Of a stretch of DNA of 64,000 nucleotides, positions 16,307 to 24,323 are shown in pieces (positions within the stretch are counted from its first letter, which is position 1; each line of letters starts with the position of its first letter). This stretch comes from Mesorhizobium helmanticense. GTDB lineage: Bacteria; Pseudomonadota; Alphaproteobacteria; Rhizobiales; Rhizobiaceae. The position numbers and the translations under genes are program-made. The DNA is taken from contig NZ_PZJX01000032.1 in assembly GCF_003034915.1 (NCBI RefSeq), positions 1-64,000 of the forward strand. The letters are read 5' to 3'. The notes under the pieces were generated by a model. The model saw nothing but the letters and a program-made list of their open reading frames with translations, was not told the DNA's origin and ran no database searches.

Positions 16307-16331
16307 AACGAGGTGGCTGAGAAAAGGTTCC
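16307..16331 (-). promoter_or_regulatory. EcfG-type (GSR) promoter of the lipid kinase gene
   Basis: Minus strand GGAAC (16331-16327), 16 bases, CGTT (16310-16307). It is 25 bases from the divergent EcfG promoter at 16357. Confidence 0.8.
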
Positions 16332-16356
16332 GTATGCCGTGGCGAATCCGAAGGGC

Positions 16357-16381
16357 GGAACAACAACGGGGTCACGACGTT
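16357..16381 (+). promoter_or_regulatory. EcfG-type (GSR) promoter of the PRC-barrel gene
   Basis: GGAAC (16357-16361), 16 bases, CGTT (16378-16381), 86 bases before the ATG at 16468. Confidence 0.8.
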
Positions 16382-16467
16382 GTGAACAAGTAGGCCGCGT
16401 TCGATCTTCCGGCGACGGTTCAAGGGGACGCTGCCTGCACGAAATCACGCACGAGGAGGACATCAAG

Positions 16468-17787
16468 ATGATCCGCACCCTTTTAGCCACGACCGCACTC
16501 GCCACGTTGATTGCAACGGGCGCCTATGCACAGTCGGCGACGACACCGGCGCCAGCGGAGGCGCCGGCCACTCAGGAGGCGGCGCCGGTCGTGCAGCGCG
16601 CCGATGGTAGCATCGTCACCAACATCATAGGTGAATCGGTCTACAATGGCACAGGTGACGATGCCCAGAATATCGGCATGGTCAGCGATGTTGTGTTCGA
16701 CGAGGCCGGCCAGGCGAAATCCGCCGTCATTGGAGTTGGCGGTTTCCTCGGCATCGGGGCCAAGGACATTGCTTTCGATTACGGCAAGCTGCAAAGGGTC
16801 GAAAGGAATGGCGACCGTTGGCTGGTCGCCCAGACGACCAAGGAAGAGTTGACGGCTCAGCCGGAATTCGACCGCAAGCCTTACGATCCTGCCCCCGCGG
16901 CCTCTGCGGCGCCTGCAGCACCTTCCGCTTCCGGCGACAGTGCGCAAGGCGGACCGCCGGCGCCCGTCGACATGAATGCTCAACCGGTGAAGCGCGCCGA
17001 GGGGAATCTCGCCACCAACATAATCGGTGAAAGCGTCTACAACGGGACTGGCGACGACGCTCAGAATATCGGCGACGTCAACGATATCGTTCTGACCAAG
17101 GACGGCAAGGCGGAGTCACTTGTGATCGGCGTTGGCGGTTTCCTCGGCATCGGAGAAAAGAGTGTCGCCTATCCTTTCGATAAGGCTGCATGGGCGCAGA
17201 AGAACGGCGATCGCTGGCTGGTGGCCCAGACCACCAAGGAAGAATTGACGGCGCAGCCCGACTTCAACCGCAAGGCCTATGATCCAGCCCCAGCGACCAC
17301 GGCATCCAACGACGCTACGACGCCCGCTCCGACCTCGCCTACCGAGACCGCCGCTCCGGCCCCGGCGGAAAAGACGGCTGAAGCTCCGGCTGCGGCAACG
17401 CCCGATGCGAAGGCGACCGATCCCACTCAAACCGCGGCGATCGACAAGTCGACGTTGACCGAGGTTCCGGTGGGCGAAATTCGCGGTGACGACCTGAAGG
17501 GCACCACCGTCTACGGCGCCAACGACGCCAGGGTTGGCGAGATCGGCGACGTCGTGCTGGCGCCCGACAGCAAGCCCGACGCGGTGATCGTCGATGTCGG
17601 CGGCTTCCTCGGCATGGGTGAGAAGGAGGTGGCGGTCGGCGTGGACAACCTCAAATTCATGACCGACAAGGACGGCAAGAAATACCTCTACACAACCTTC
17701 ACCAAGGAACAACTTGAGGCCCAGGCTGCCTATGACAAGAACAGCTATGCCGAGAAGCGCGACGAACAGCGGATGATGATGCAATGA
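16468..17787 (+). CDS. Secreted protein with three PRC-barrel domains
   Basis: 439 residues from the ATG at 16468, just after GAGGAGGA; a longer reading to 16339 would cross the EcfG promoter. Signal peptide 1-21 (ending TGAYAQ). Three PRC-barrel domains follow, separated by Ala/Pro-rich linkers. The first two are near-duplicates (each with NIIGESVYNGTGDDAQNIG, GVGGFLGIG, LVAQTTKEELTAQP). The third is more diverged (GTTVYGANDARVGEIGDVV, GGFLGMGEKEVAV). PRC barrels bind proteins or RNA; periplasmic members are poorly understood and often stress-induced. Internal duplication at DNA level makes the gene prone to recombination. Confidence 0.85.
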   Translation: MIRTLLATTALATLIATGAYAQSATTPAPAEAPATQEAAPVVQRADGSIVTNIIGESVYNGTGDDAQNIGMVSDVVFDEAGQAKSAVIGVGGFLGIGAKDIAFDYGKLQRVERNGDRWLVAQTTKEELTAQPEFDRKPYDPAPAASAAPAAPSASGDSAQGGPPAPVDMNAQPVKRAEGNLATNIIGESVYNGTGDDAQNIGDVNDIVLTKDGKAESLVIGVGGFLGIGEKSVAYPFDKAAWAQKNGDRWLVAQTTKEELTAQPDFNRKAYDPAPATTASNDATTPAPTSPTETAAPAPAEKTAEAPAAATPDAKATDPTQTAAIDKSTLTEVPVGEIRGDDLKGTTVYGANDARVGEIGDVVLAPDSKPDAVIVDVGGFLGMGEKEVAVGVDNLKFMTDKDGKKYLYTTFTKEQLEAQAAYDKNSYAEKRDEQRMMMQ

Positions 17788-17792
17788 AGAAG

Positions 17793-17848
17793 GCAGTAGG
17801 GCAGTAGGGCAGTAGGGTGGCGTCCTAAACATATTGCCCTACTGCCCT
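17793..17848. repeat. Tandem GCAGTAGG x3 and hairpin between convergent genes
   Basis: Three tandem copies of GCAGTAGG (17793-17816) can pair with GCCCTACTGCCCT (17836-17848), which overlaps the stop codon of the sulfatase gene. It could act as a terminator for the convergent PRC-barrel and sulfatase genes. The 8-base unit looks like a duplication of the sulfatase gene end. Confidence 0.55.
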
Positions 17849-19404
17849 AATTCACCGACATATCCAACAACGCCATCCTCCGTCAGTTCCGCCAGCGCAA
17901 GCGACTGGTCGAGATGCTCGGCCCGCCAGTCGAGCAGCCGTTCAGCAAACTCCAGCCGAATGGGCAGAAAAGCGGGATCTGCGGCAAGGTTGTTCAACTC
18001 GCCTGCGTCATTTTCCAGGTCGAACAGAAGCGGCGGCAGGCCGCCGCCGAAATGCACATATTTGAATTTCTCGGTGCGGATGACGGCGAGGTTGCACTGG
18101 CGTGATGCGATGCCGAAATGGCGTTCGGCCTCGCCTTCGGCAATCGAGCGGAAATCAAACTCCCAATGCGCGGCACCGCGCCAGTCCCGAGGCGCCTCAT
18201 TGTCGAGGAATGGCTTCAGCGAGCGTCCGTCGAGATGGGGCGGCGGGTGCTCCCCGAGCAGGTCGAGCAGCGTCGGCAGGATGTCCACTGCCTCGGTGAA
18301 GCGATCGACGCCGGTGCCGGCCGCCTTGCCGCGGCGGGGATCGCGGACGATCAGAGGGATGTGGTAACTGCCGTCGAAGAACCCACCCTTGCCCAGCATG
18401 AAATGATCGCCCATCATCTCGGCATGGTCGGAGGTCAGCACGATGATGGTGTCGTCCCACGCATCCGCAGCCTTGACCGCCTGCCAGATCCTGCCAAGCT
18501 GCGCGTCGACTTCCGAGACCATGCCGTAATAGAGCGCGCGGATGCGGCGAAAATTTTCGTCGCCCCAGTCACGGACCTCGCCCTCGGCGCCCGGGCGGAA
18601 CTTGGTGCGCTGCTGCTGGCCCATATCGTAAGCAAGATAAGGATGGCTTTCCGCCTCGACCTGCCAATTTTCAGCGCGGCGGAAAGCCGGGCCCTCGGCG
18701 GGATCGTACATCGTATTGTAAGGCTCCGGCACGATGAAGGGCGGGTGCGGGCTGATGTAGGAGAGATGCGCGAACCACGGCGCATCGCGCTCCTGCTCGC
18801 CAAGCCAGCGGAGGAATTCACCAGTGAGGAAAGCCGTGGGCGTCTCGTCCTTCGAATAGACCGGCGGCGCGTCGGTGACGGCGCTGCTGATGCTGCCTGC
18901 TTCATTCGCCGGACGATGGATGTTGGGAGAGCCGGCGCTGGCATCGACGCCGCGCAGTTTGAGCCAGGATAGCCATGGCTTCTGGTGCTCGGGCAAAAAC
19001 TGGCGCACGGTGAAGCCCGGCAGCACGCCTTCATAGCTCCTCAGCCTGGGGTCGCCCGGTGCCAGGGTGCGCGGATCGAGCGCCACGTCGGTGTAGCCGA
19101 ACAGGGTCGGATCATAGCCGAGGCCGCGCAAGGACAGCGCGATATTGCCGTGACGGGCGTCAAGCGGCGTGCCGTTGCGGCAAACGCGGTTGTTCATCTG
19201 GTAGAGGCCGGTGTAGAGGCAAGCACGCGCCGGCGAACAGGGTGCGGCCCCGCCATAGTGGCGGCGAAACAGAACGCCCTCGGCGGCCAGCGCGTCGGCA
19301 TTCGGCGTCCTCACCACCTCGTGGCCTGCAGCCGACAGGCAGTCGCCGCGCCACTGGTCGCAACTGATCAGGAGAATGTTCGGGCGTGTGCCTTCCCTGG
19401 CCAA
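17839..19404 (-). CDS. Sulfatase-family hydrolase
   Basis: 521 residues from the TTG at 19404, which has AGGAGG eight bases upstream; a TTG at 19497 would add 31 unlikely residues. The sulfatase signature C-S-P-A-R is at residues 56-60, where the Cys would become formylglycine. Metal-site residues include Asp16 in ISCDQWRGD and SDHAEMMGDH further on, then the C-terminal DLENDAGELNNLA typical of the family. No signal peptide, so it is cytoplasmic. It may act on a sulfate ester or, as in the related PMH/RpPMH group, on phosphonate monoesters. It is divergent from the MhqO-like gene. Confidence 0.87.
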   Translation of the reverse strand: MAREGTRPNILLISCDQWRGDCLSAAGHEVVRTPNADALAAEGVLFRRHYGGAAPCSPARACLYTGLYQMNNRVCRNGTPLDARHGNIALSLRGLGYDPTLFGYTDVALDPRTLAPGDPRLRSYEGVLPGFTVRQFLPEHQKPWLSWLKLRGVDASAGSPNIHRPANEAGSISSAVTDAPPVYSKDETPTAFLTGEFLRWLGEQERDAPWFAHLSYISPHPPFIVPEPYNTMYDPAEGPAFRRAENWQVEAESHPYLAYDMGQQQRTKFRPGAEGEVRDWGDENFRRIRALYYGMVSEVDAQLGRIWQAVKAADAWDDTIIVLTSDHAEMMGDHFMLGKGGFFDGSYHIPLIVRDPRRGKAAGTGVDRFTEAVDILPTLLDLLGEHPPPHLDGRSLKPFLDNEAPRDWRGAAHWEFDFRSIAEGEAERHFGIASRQCNLAVIRTEKFKYVHFGGGLPPLLFDLENDAGELNNLAADPAFLPIRLEFAERLLDWRAEHLDQSLALAELTEDGVVGYVGELGQ

Positions 19405-19489
19405 TCCTGTATCCTCCTCATACGGTCCACATTGCCGCTCATGGAGCCGAAATTCGAGGGGGAAGCAATCCTCGCCTCTTGGCAAAATG

Positions 19490-19543
19490 GTGAACAAAAA
19501 TCTTTGTACTGTTCACTTTTTAAGAACAGTCCATTCTGTGTTC
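19490..19543. promoter_or_regulatory. Paired inverted repeats between divergent genes
   Basis: GTGAACA (19490-19496) with TGTTCAC (19510-19516), spacer 13, then GAACA (19524-19528) with TGTTC (19539-19543), spacer 10. The region is AT-rich and lies between the sulfatase and MhqO-like gene starts. Two nearby GAACA/TGTTC sites suggest one regulator controlling both directions; no regulator gene is adjacent. Confidence 0.45.
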
Positions 19544-19628
19544 ATGGCCTTTGCCGCTAATGGGTGGATCCTCATATTGGCGTGGAACAGCGGCAAGGGC
19601 CGCATAGGGACAAAGGAAGGAGCAAGAA

Positions 19629-20561
19629 ATGCTCGACCAGATCAAGGGCCTGCATCACGTCACGTCGATGGCCAGGGATGCGCGCCAGAACAATGAATTC
19701 TTCACGAAAAAGCTCGGCCTGCGCCGGGTCAAGAAAACCGTCAATTTCGACGCGCCCGACGTCTATCACCTCTATTATGCCGATGAGGTCGGCACGCCCG
19801 GTTCGGTGATGACCTATTTCCCGTTTCCCAACATCGGCAAGGGTCGCCACGGCGTCGGCGAGGTCGGCACCACGGTCTATTCAGTGCCCGAGGGCACTCT
19901 TGGCTACTGGGAGAAGCGTCTTGCCGATGAGGGTGTCGCCGGTCTGTCGCGCGACGAGACATTCGGCGAGCAGCGACTCGCCTTCGCTGGTCCCGACGGC
20001 GACGGTTTCGCCCTGGTCGAGGACAAGGCCGATAGGCGCGCGCCGTGGGCAAAGGGCGGCATTCCCTCGGGCGAGGCGATCCGCGGTTTTCACTCGGTGT
20101 CGCTCAGATTGCGGGATGGCGGGGCCACTGAAGAACTGCTGAAATTCATGGGCTATGAGGAGGTCGACAAGGCTGGCAATGTCAGGCGGCTGGCGGTGAA
20201 GAACGGCAACGGCGCCAATGTCGTCGACATCGAATCGCTGCCGGGTGCGGGCTTCGCCGATCTCGGCGCCGGCTCGGTCCACCATGTCGCTTTCGCCGTC
20301 GAAAACCGTGCCAAGCAGCTTGAGGTGCGCAAGGCGCTGATGGACACTGGCTACCAGGTGACGCCGGTGATCGATCGCGACTATTTCTGGGCGATCTATT
20401 TCCGCACGCCGGGTGGTGTGCTGTTCGAAGTCGCGACCAACGAACCGGGCTTCGACCGTGATGAAGATACCGCCCATCTCGGCGAGGCGCTGAAGCTGCC
20501 GTCGCAGCACCAGCATCTCAGGCCCTATCTGGAACAGCATTTGCAGAAACTCGAAGACTGA
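19629..20561 (+). CDS. Glyoxalase-superfamily ring-cleaving dioxygenase (MhqO type)
   Basis: 310 residues with two VOC modules (about 5-130 and 155-285). Metal ligands of the vicinal-oxygen-chelate fold are suggested by GLHHVTSMARD, then HSVSLRL, SVHHVAFAVEN and LFEVATNEPGF. This matches the MhqO/MhqA/YkcA group, which opens hydroquinone rings in detoxification of quinones and electrophiles. GGAGC precedes the ATG. The next gene, an MhqD-like esterase, starts ten bases after its stop, the same pairing as in Bacillus mhq operons. Substrate is inferred. Confidence 0.85.
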   Translation: MLDQIKGLHHVTSMARDARQNNEFFTKKLGLRRVKKTVNFDAPDVYHLYYADEVGTPGSVMTYFPFPNIGKGRHGVGEVGTTVYSVPEGTLGYWEKRLADEGVAGLSRDETFGEQRLAFAGPDGDGFALVEDKADRRAPWAKGGIPSGEAIRGFHSVSLRLRDGGATEELLKFMGYEEVDKAGNVRRLAVKNGNGANVVDIESLPGAGFADLGAGSVHHVAFAVENRAKQLEVRKALMDTGYQVTPVIDRDYFWAIYFRTPGGVLFEVATNEPGFDRDEDTAHLGEALKLPSQHQHLRPYLEQHLQKLED

Positions 20562-20571
20562 GGATCAACTC

Positions 20572-21195
20572 GTGAACAAGGATTCCTACATCCACAAGGT
20601 GGCGCTCGGTTCGCCGGGCGGTCCGCTGCTCTTCGTCTTCCATGGCACCGGCGCCGACGAGAGCCAGCTTCTGTCGCTCGGGCGCGATCTGGCGCCGCAG
20701 GCGACCATCGTCTCGCCACGCGGCGATGTCTCGGAACAAGGTGCGGCGCGCTTCTTCCGCCGCACCGGCGAGGGCGTCTACGACATGGGCGACCTGGCGC
20801 GGGCGACCGACAAGGTGGCCGGTTTCGTCAAGGCGCATGTCGAGGCGGCGAAGCCGTCATCGGTGCTGGGCCTCGGCTATTCCAACGGCGCCAATATACT
20901 GGCCTCGGTAATGTTCGCGGCGCCCGACCTGTTCGATGCCGCGGTGCTGATGCATCCGCTAATCCCGTTCGAGCCTGAGGTGAAGGGAAGCCTTGCCGGC
21001 CGCCGCATCCTGGTTACCGCAGGCCGGCGCGATCCGATCTGCCCGCCGAACCTGACCTCGCGGCTCGAAGCCTATTTGCGTGCCGATGGCGCCGATGTCA
21101 CAGTGGAATGGCACGACGGCGGCCACGAGGTGCAGTCGAACGAGATCGAGGTGGCGCGGCGGTTCCTGTCCGCAACGCCGGTTGAAGGAGCCTAA
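20572..21195 (+). CDS. Alpha/beta-hydrolase, MhqD-like carboxylesterase
   Basis: 207 residues from a GTG start. The oxyanion-hole text FHGTGADE and nucleophile elbow GLGYSNGA are clear. The acid residue probably lies in GRRDPICP and the catalytic His in DGGHEV. This is the phospholipase/carboxylesterase group to which MhqD belongs. It sits in one operon with the MhqO-like dioxygenase and the GNAT protein, and probably hydrolyses a product or conjugate made during quinone detoxification. Confidence 0.85.
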   Translation: MNKDSYIHKVALGSPGGPLLFVFHGTGADESQLLSLGRDLAPQATIVSPRGDVSEQGAARFFRRTGEGVYDMGDLARATDKVAGFVKAHVEAAKPSSVLGLGYSNGANILASVMFAAPDLFDAAVLMHPLIPFEPEVKGSLAGRRILVTAGRRDPICPPNLTSRLEAYLRADGADVTVEWHDGGHEVQSNEIEVARRFLSATPVEGA

Positions 21196-21198
21196 GCA

Positions 21199-21498
21199 AT
21201 GCTTGACCAATTGCCTGACATCGAACTGGAGGATCGCGGCTCCAAGGGCCGCTATGTCCTGCGTGGGCCCGGTGGCGCCGAGGCGGAGATGACCTTCACC
21301 AAGATCGGCGAGCACCAGCTCATCATCGACCACACCGAAGTGCCGGATGCGTTTCGCGGGCAGGGGGCGGGGGTCCGTCTCGTCACCCGTGCGGTCGAGG
21401 ACGCGCGCGCGGCGGGCAAGAAGATCATCCCGCTCTGTCCGTTCGCCAACGCGCAGTTCCGCCGCCATCCGGAATGGGCCGATGTGCTGAAGCAATAG
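21199..21498 (+). CDS. Small GNAT-like N-acetyltransferase (NATD1/YjdJ type)
   Basis: 99 residues. A minimal GNAT fold with acetyl-CoA-binding text VPDAFRGQGAGVRLV and the C-terminal PLCPFANAQFRRHPEW typical of the COG2388 family. It starts three bases after the previous stop, so it is third in the mhq-like operon. Members of this family acetylate unknown small molecules or proteins. Its role in the operon is not known. Confidence 0.85.
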   Translation: MLDQLPDIELEDRGSKGRYVLRGPGGAEAEMTFTKIGEHQLIIDHTEVPDAFRGQGAGVRLVTRAVEDARAAGKKIIPLCPFANAQFRRHPEWADVLKQ

Positions 21499-21543
21499 CA
21501 GGCGACGCCTGATGTGAATGACGACGCGTGATGTGAATGATGG

Positions 21544-21576
21544 GGAAGGGCGCACGGCTTTGTCGTACGCCCTTCC
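21544..21576 (+). terminator. Stem-loop at the end of the mhq-like operon
   Basis: Arms GGAAGGGCG (21544-21552) and CGCCCTTCC (21568-21576) with a 15-base loop that also pairs in part, followed by AGTTGTT. Just before it, TGATGTGAATGA occurs twice (around 21512 and 21530). Confidence 0.6.
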
Positions 21577-21712
21577 AGTTGTTCGGGACCTGCAGTCACA
21601 AAAGCATTATCGCCCTGGCATTTGCACGGATCGCCCGACTTGCCTAAGTAGGTAGCCAGCCCGCCGACGGGCCTACCGCTTCCTGCCGACCAACCAATCG
21701 AATGACCCCTTG

Positions 21713-22771
21713 ATGACCGAAACCGACCTCGTTCCCGTCTTCGACGGCCACAACGACACGCTGCTCAGGCTCTACCAGTCGAAAGACGCGGATGTCGAAA
21801 AGCTCTTCATCGAGGGAACGCAAGGTGGCCATATCGACCTGCCGCGCGCGAAAAAGGGTGGATTTGCCGGCGGCATGTTCGCAATCTTCCCGCCGCCGGT
21901 CGAGAAGTCGAGGCGCAGCGCGGTTCCGCCGGCACCCAGCGATAGCGAGCCTCTGCCGCCCGAGGTTCCCCATGCCGATGCGCTTGCTTCCACTGTCGCC
22001 ATGGCCTCGATCCTGTTCAGGCTGGAACGTGCCTCGGCGCTCACCGTGTGCCGGAGTGTCGGCGACGTGCGACATGCGATGGCCCAGGGTTCGATCGCGG
22101 CCGTGTTCCACATCGAGGGGGTCGAGGCGATCGACACCGAACTGACCATGCTCGACGTGCTGCACGCCGCCGGCCTGCGCTCGCTCGGTATCGTCTGGAG
22201 CCGTCCGAACGCCTTCGGTCACGGCGTGCCGTTCCGCTTTCCCTCGTCGCCCGACACCGGGCCTGGATTGACCGACGCCGGCAAGGCGCTGGTCAAGGCC
22301 TGCAACAAGCTCAAGATCATGATCGACCTCTCCCATCTCAACGAAAAAGGCTTTCGCGACGTCGCCGAAATCAGCGACGCACCGCTGGTCGCGACCCATT
22401 CCAATGTGCACGCGATCTGCGGCCATTCGCGCAACCTCACCGAATGGCAGCTCGGCGCGATCCGCGAGTCGGGCGGCATGGTCGGGTTGAACTTCGCCAC
22501 CGGCTTCCTGCGCGAGGACGGCAGGATGAATGCCGACACCAGCCTCGACATCATGGTGCGCCATGTCGATTCACTGCTGCAGGCGCTCGGCGAGGACGGC
22601 GTTGGCCTGGGTTCGGATTTCGATGGCGCCATGATCCCGGCCCCGATCGGTGACGTTACCGGATTGCCGAAACTTATCGATGCGTTCGCCGCGCGCGGCT
22701 TCGGAAGCGCGCTGATCGAAAAGATCGCCTATCGCAATTGGCTCAACATCCTGGAAAAGACGATCGGGTAA
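21713..22771 (+). CDS. Membrane dipeptidase (peptidase family M19)
   Basis: 352 residues from the ATG at 21713; a TTG one codon upstream is also possible. Zinc-site motifs of the M19 renal-dipeptidase family are present: FDGHNDTLL near the N-terminus, FHIEGVEAID with the bridging Glu, MIDLSHLNEKG and ATHSNVHAICGHSRN, then LGSDFDGAM. These enzymes hydrolyse dipeptides, some with a D-residue. No signal peptide, so it is cytoplasmic here. It lies between the mhq-like operon and the amine locus, and its link to either is uncertain. Confidence 0.88.
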   Translation: MTETDLVPVFDGHNDTLLRLYQSKDADVEKLFIEGTQGGHIDLPRAKKGGFAGGMFAIFPPPVEKSRRSAVPPAPSDSEPLPPEVPHADALASTVAMASILFRLERASALTVCRSVGDVRHAMAQGSIAAVFHIEGVEAIDTELTMLDVLHAAGLRSLGIVWSRPNAFGHGVPFRFPSSPDTGPGLTDAGKALVKACNKLKIMIDLSHLNEKGFRDVAEISDAPLVATHSNVHAICGHSRNLTEWQLGAIRESGGMVGLNFATGFLREDGRMNADTSLDIMVRHVDSLLQALGEDGVGLGSDFDGAMIPAPIGDVTGLPKLIDAFAARGFGSALIEKIAYRNWLNILEKTIG

Positions 22772-22785
22772 ATTCGCTCGCGTCG

Positions 22786-23046
22786 TTATTTGTAGCCCAT
22801 CCGCGTCAGCCAGTCCTGGCCGACGCCGCGATTACGGATGATGGGTAGCGGATCGGTGGAGTCCAGCCGCGCGCAGATGCGATAGGCTTCGAGCGTCTCG
22901 GCGCTCATCTCGCCGCGCTTGTAGAAGAACATCGCCGCGGCATAGCGCGTGCGGCCCGACCATTTTTCACCGAGCGGCGTGTTGACCAGTTCCCACTGCT
23001 CGGCCGCTTCCTCGTTGGCGTCGTGCTTGTCGTGCTCGTCCGTCAT
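22786..23046 (-). CDS. Hypothetical small protein in amine-catabolism operon
   Basis: 86 residues from the ATG at 23046, two bases after the stop of the GcvT-like gene, so translation is coupled. The N-terminus is acidic and His-rich (MTDEHDKHDANEEAAEQW). The rest (LGEKWSGRTRYAAAMFFYKRG, then YRICARLDSTDPLP and QDWLTRMGYK) looks like a compact folded domain. I do not recognise a family. Its fixed place as the last gene of the flavoprotein-GcvT operon suggests a subunit or accessory protein for one of those enzymes. Confidence 0.75.
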   Translation of the reverse strand: MTDEHDKHDANEEAAEQWELVNTPLGEKWSGRTRYAAAMFFYKRGEMSAETLEAYRICARLDSTDPLPIIRNRGVGQDWLTRMGYK

Positions 23047-23048
23047 GG

Positions 23049-24320
23049 TCAGAAATCCGCTGGTGGATTGGCGGTGCGCCGGTCGAGCTTGATGAAGGGG
23101 CGCTGCACCACCTTCGCCCGTTTCATCAGCTTCTGGTACTGCAACTCGCGCATGGCATAGATCTCGACCCAGAGGTCGTCGACCATCGTATCGCCGAACG
23201 GCCGCGCCAGCGAGGCGATGGCGATGTTGCGCTTGGCCATCGGCGACCACATGGCGGCGCTGACCAGCCCGACCTCCTGGCTCTTGCGGTGATAGACGAT
23301 GGCATGTTCGGCCGGGATGTTGCCCTCGATCTCCAGCCCGACCAGCACATGCCGCAGCCGATGCTTGGCGCGGGCCTCGAGGATGGCGCGGCGGCCGTTG
23401 AAATGACCCTTCTCCAGGTCGATCATGAAACCGAGCCCGATCTCGTCCGGCATGCGCAAGCGGTCGGGCCGAACCGCGTGCTCGGAGGTGACGAAATCGG
23501 CATTGGCAACGATCAGTCCGGCTTCGAGCCGGGCGCGGTTGAGCGCGGTGTAGCCGATGGCGCGGATGCCGCGCAGTTCGCCCGCCGCCATTAGCCGGTC
23601 CCAGAGGCTGAGCGCCTGCTCAGCCGGCACGAACAGTTCGTAGCCGAGATCGCCGGTGAAACCGGTGCGCGAGATCGTGACCTGGCTGGTTCCCTGGGGG
23701 CCGCCATCATGCGGGAACTCGGCAAGGTCGAAAATCTTCAACCGTTCGACGCCGGCAAAACCGGCATCGCGCAGCACGGCAAAGGACGTCGGACCCTGCA
23801 ACGCCAGACCGGCGACGGCTTCGGTTTCTTCTTCGACGGTGACGTCAAAGCCTATGGCGCTGTCGAGCAGCCAGGGCAGATGCCGCTCCTGCGAGCACAG
23901 CCGGAACCGCGTCGGCGAAAGCCGGAACAGCGTGCCGTCATCGAGCACGAATCCCTCGTCGTCGCACCAGGCGGTATAGTGGACGCGTCCTGCTTTCAGT
24001 TTGGTCACGTCGCGCAATGTTACGCGGTCGAGGAAGGCCTCGGCGTCCGTTCCCTCGATCCGGTATTTCGTCATCGGCGAGATGTCGAACAAAGCCGCTT
24101 GGCTGCGAATGGCGAAATATTCGAGCTCCTCATCCCACAGCGAATGCGGAGCGCGATAGCCGGCCCAATTGTACCAGTCATTGGTCCTGGCAAGCGCATC
24201 GATGCGCGGCTGGAACGGCGTGCCGAGCCGCAGCGTGCGGAAATGAGATTGCGCCGCTGTGCGGGCTGGGATGACCGGGCTCCTTGGCGCGCTGGATTGT
24301 TTTTCTATCGCCTGTGCCAT
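23049..24320 (-). CDS. GcvT-like folate-dependent aminomethyltransferase/demethylase
   Basis: 423 residues. The GCV_T folate-binding domain (about 60-330) contains ALFDISPMTKYRIEG, TGFTGDLGYELF and ALNRARLEAGLI, and a GCV_T_C domain follows. Members include glycine-cleavage T protein, sarcosine/dimethylglycine-oxidase subunits and DmdA, all moving one-carbon units to tetrahydrofolate. True gcvT would sit with gcvH and gcvP; here the neighbours are two flavoproteins and a Rieske/amine locus. Demethylation of an N-methyl compound is therefore likelier. It starts three bases after the preceding stop. Confidence 0.85.
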   Translation of the reverse strand: MAQAIEKQSSAPRSPVIPARTAAQSHFRTLRLGTPFQPRIDALARTNDWYNWAGYRAPHSLWDEELEYFAIRSQAALFDISPMTKYRIEGTDAEAFLDRVTLRDVTKLKAGRVHYTAWCDDEGFVLDDGTLFRLSPTRFRLCSQERHLPWLLDSAIGFDVTVEEETEAVAGLALQGPTSFAVLRDAGFAGVERLKIFDLAEFPHDGGPQGTSQVTISRTGFTGDLGYELFVPAEQALSLWDRLMAAGELRGIRAIGYTALNRARLEAGLIVANADFVTSEHAVRPDRLRMPDEIGLGFMIDLEKGHFNGRRAILEARAKHRLRHVLVGLEIEGNIPAEHAIVYHRKSQEVGLVSAAMWSPMAKRNIAIASLARPFGDTMVDDLWVEIYAMRELQYQKLMKRAKVVQRPFIKLDRRTANPPADF

Positions 24321-24323
24321 GGT

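Noticed and set aside
23049..24320. Glycine cleavage T protein (gcvT)
   Set aside because: gcvH and gcvP are absent and the operon partners are flavoproteins; a GcvT-like demethylase is the better reading.
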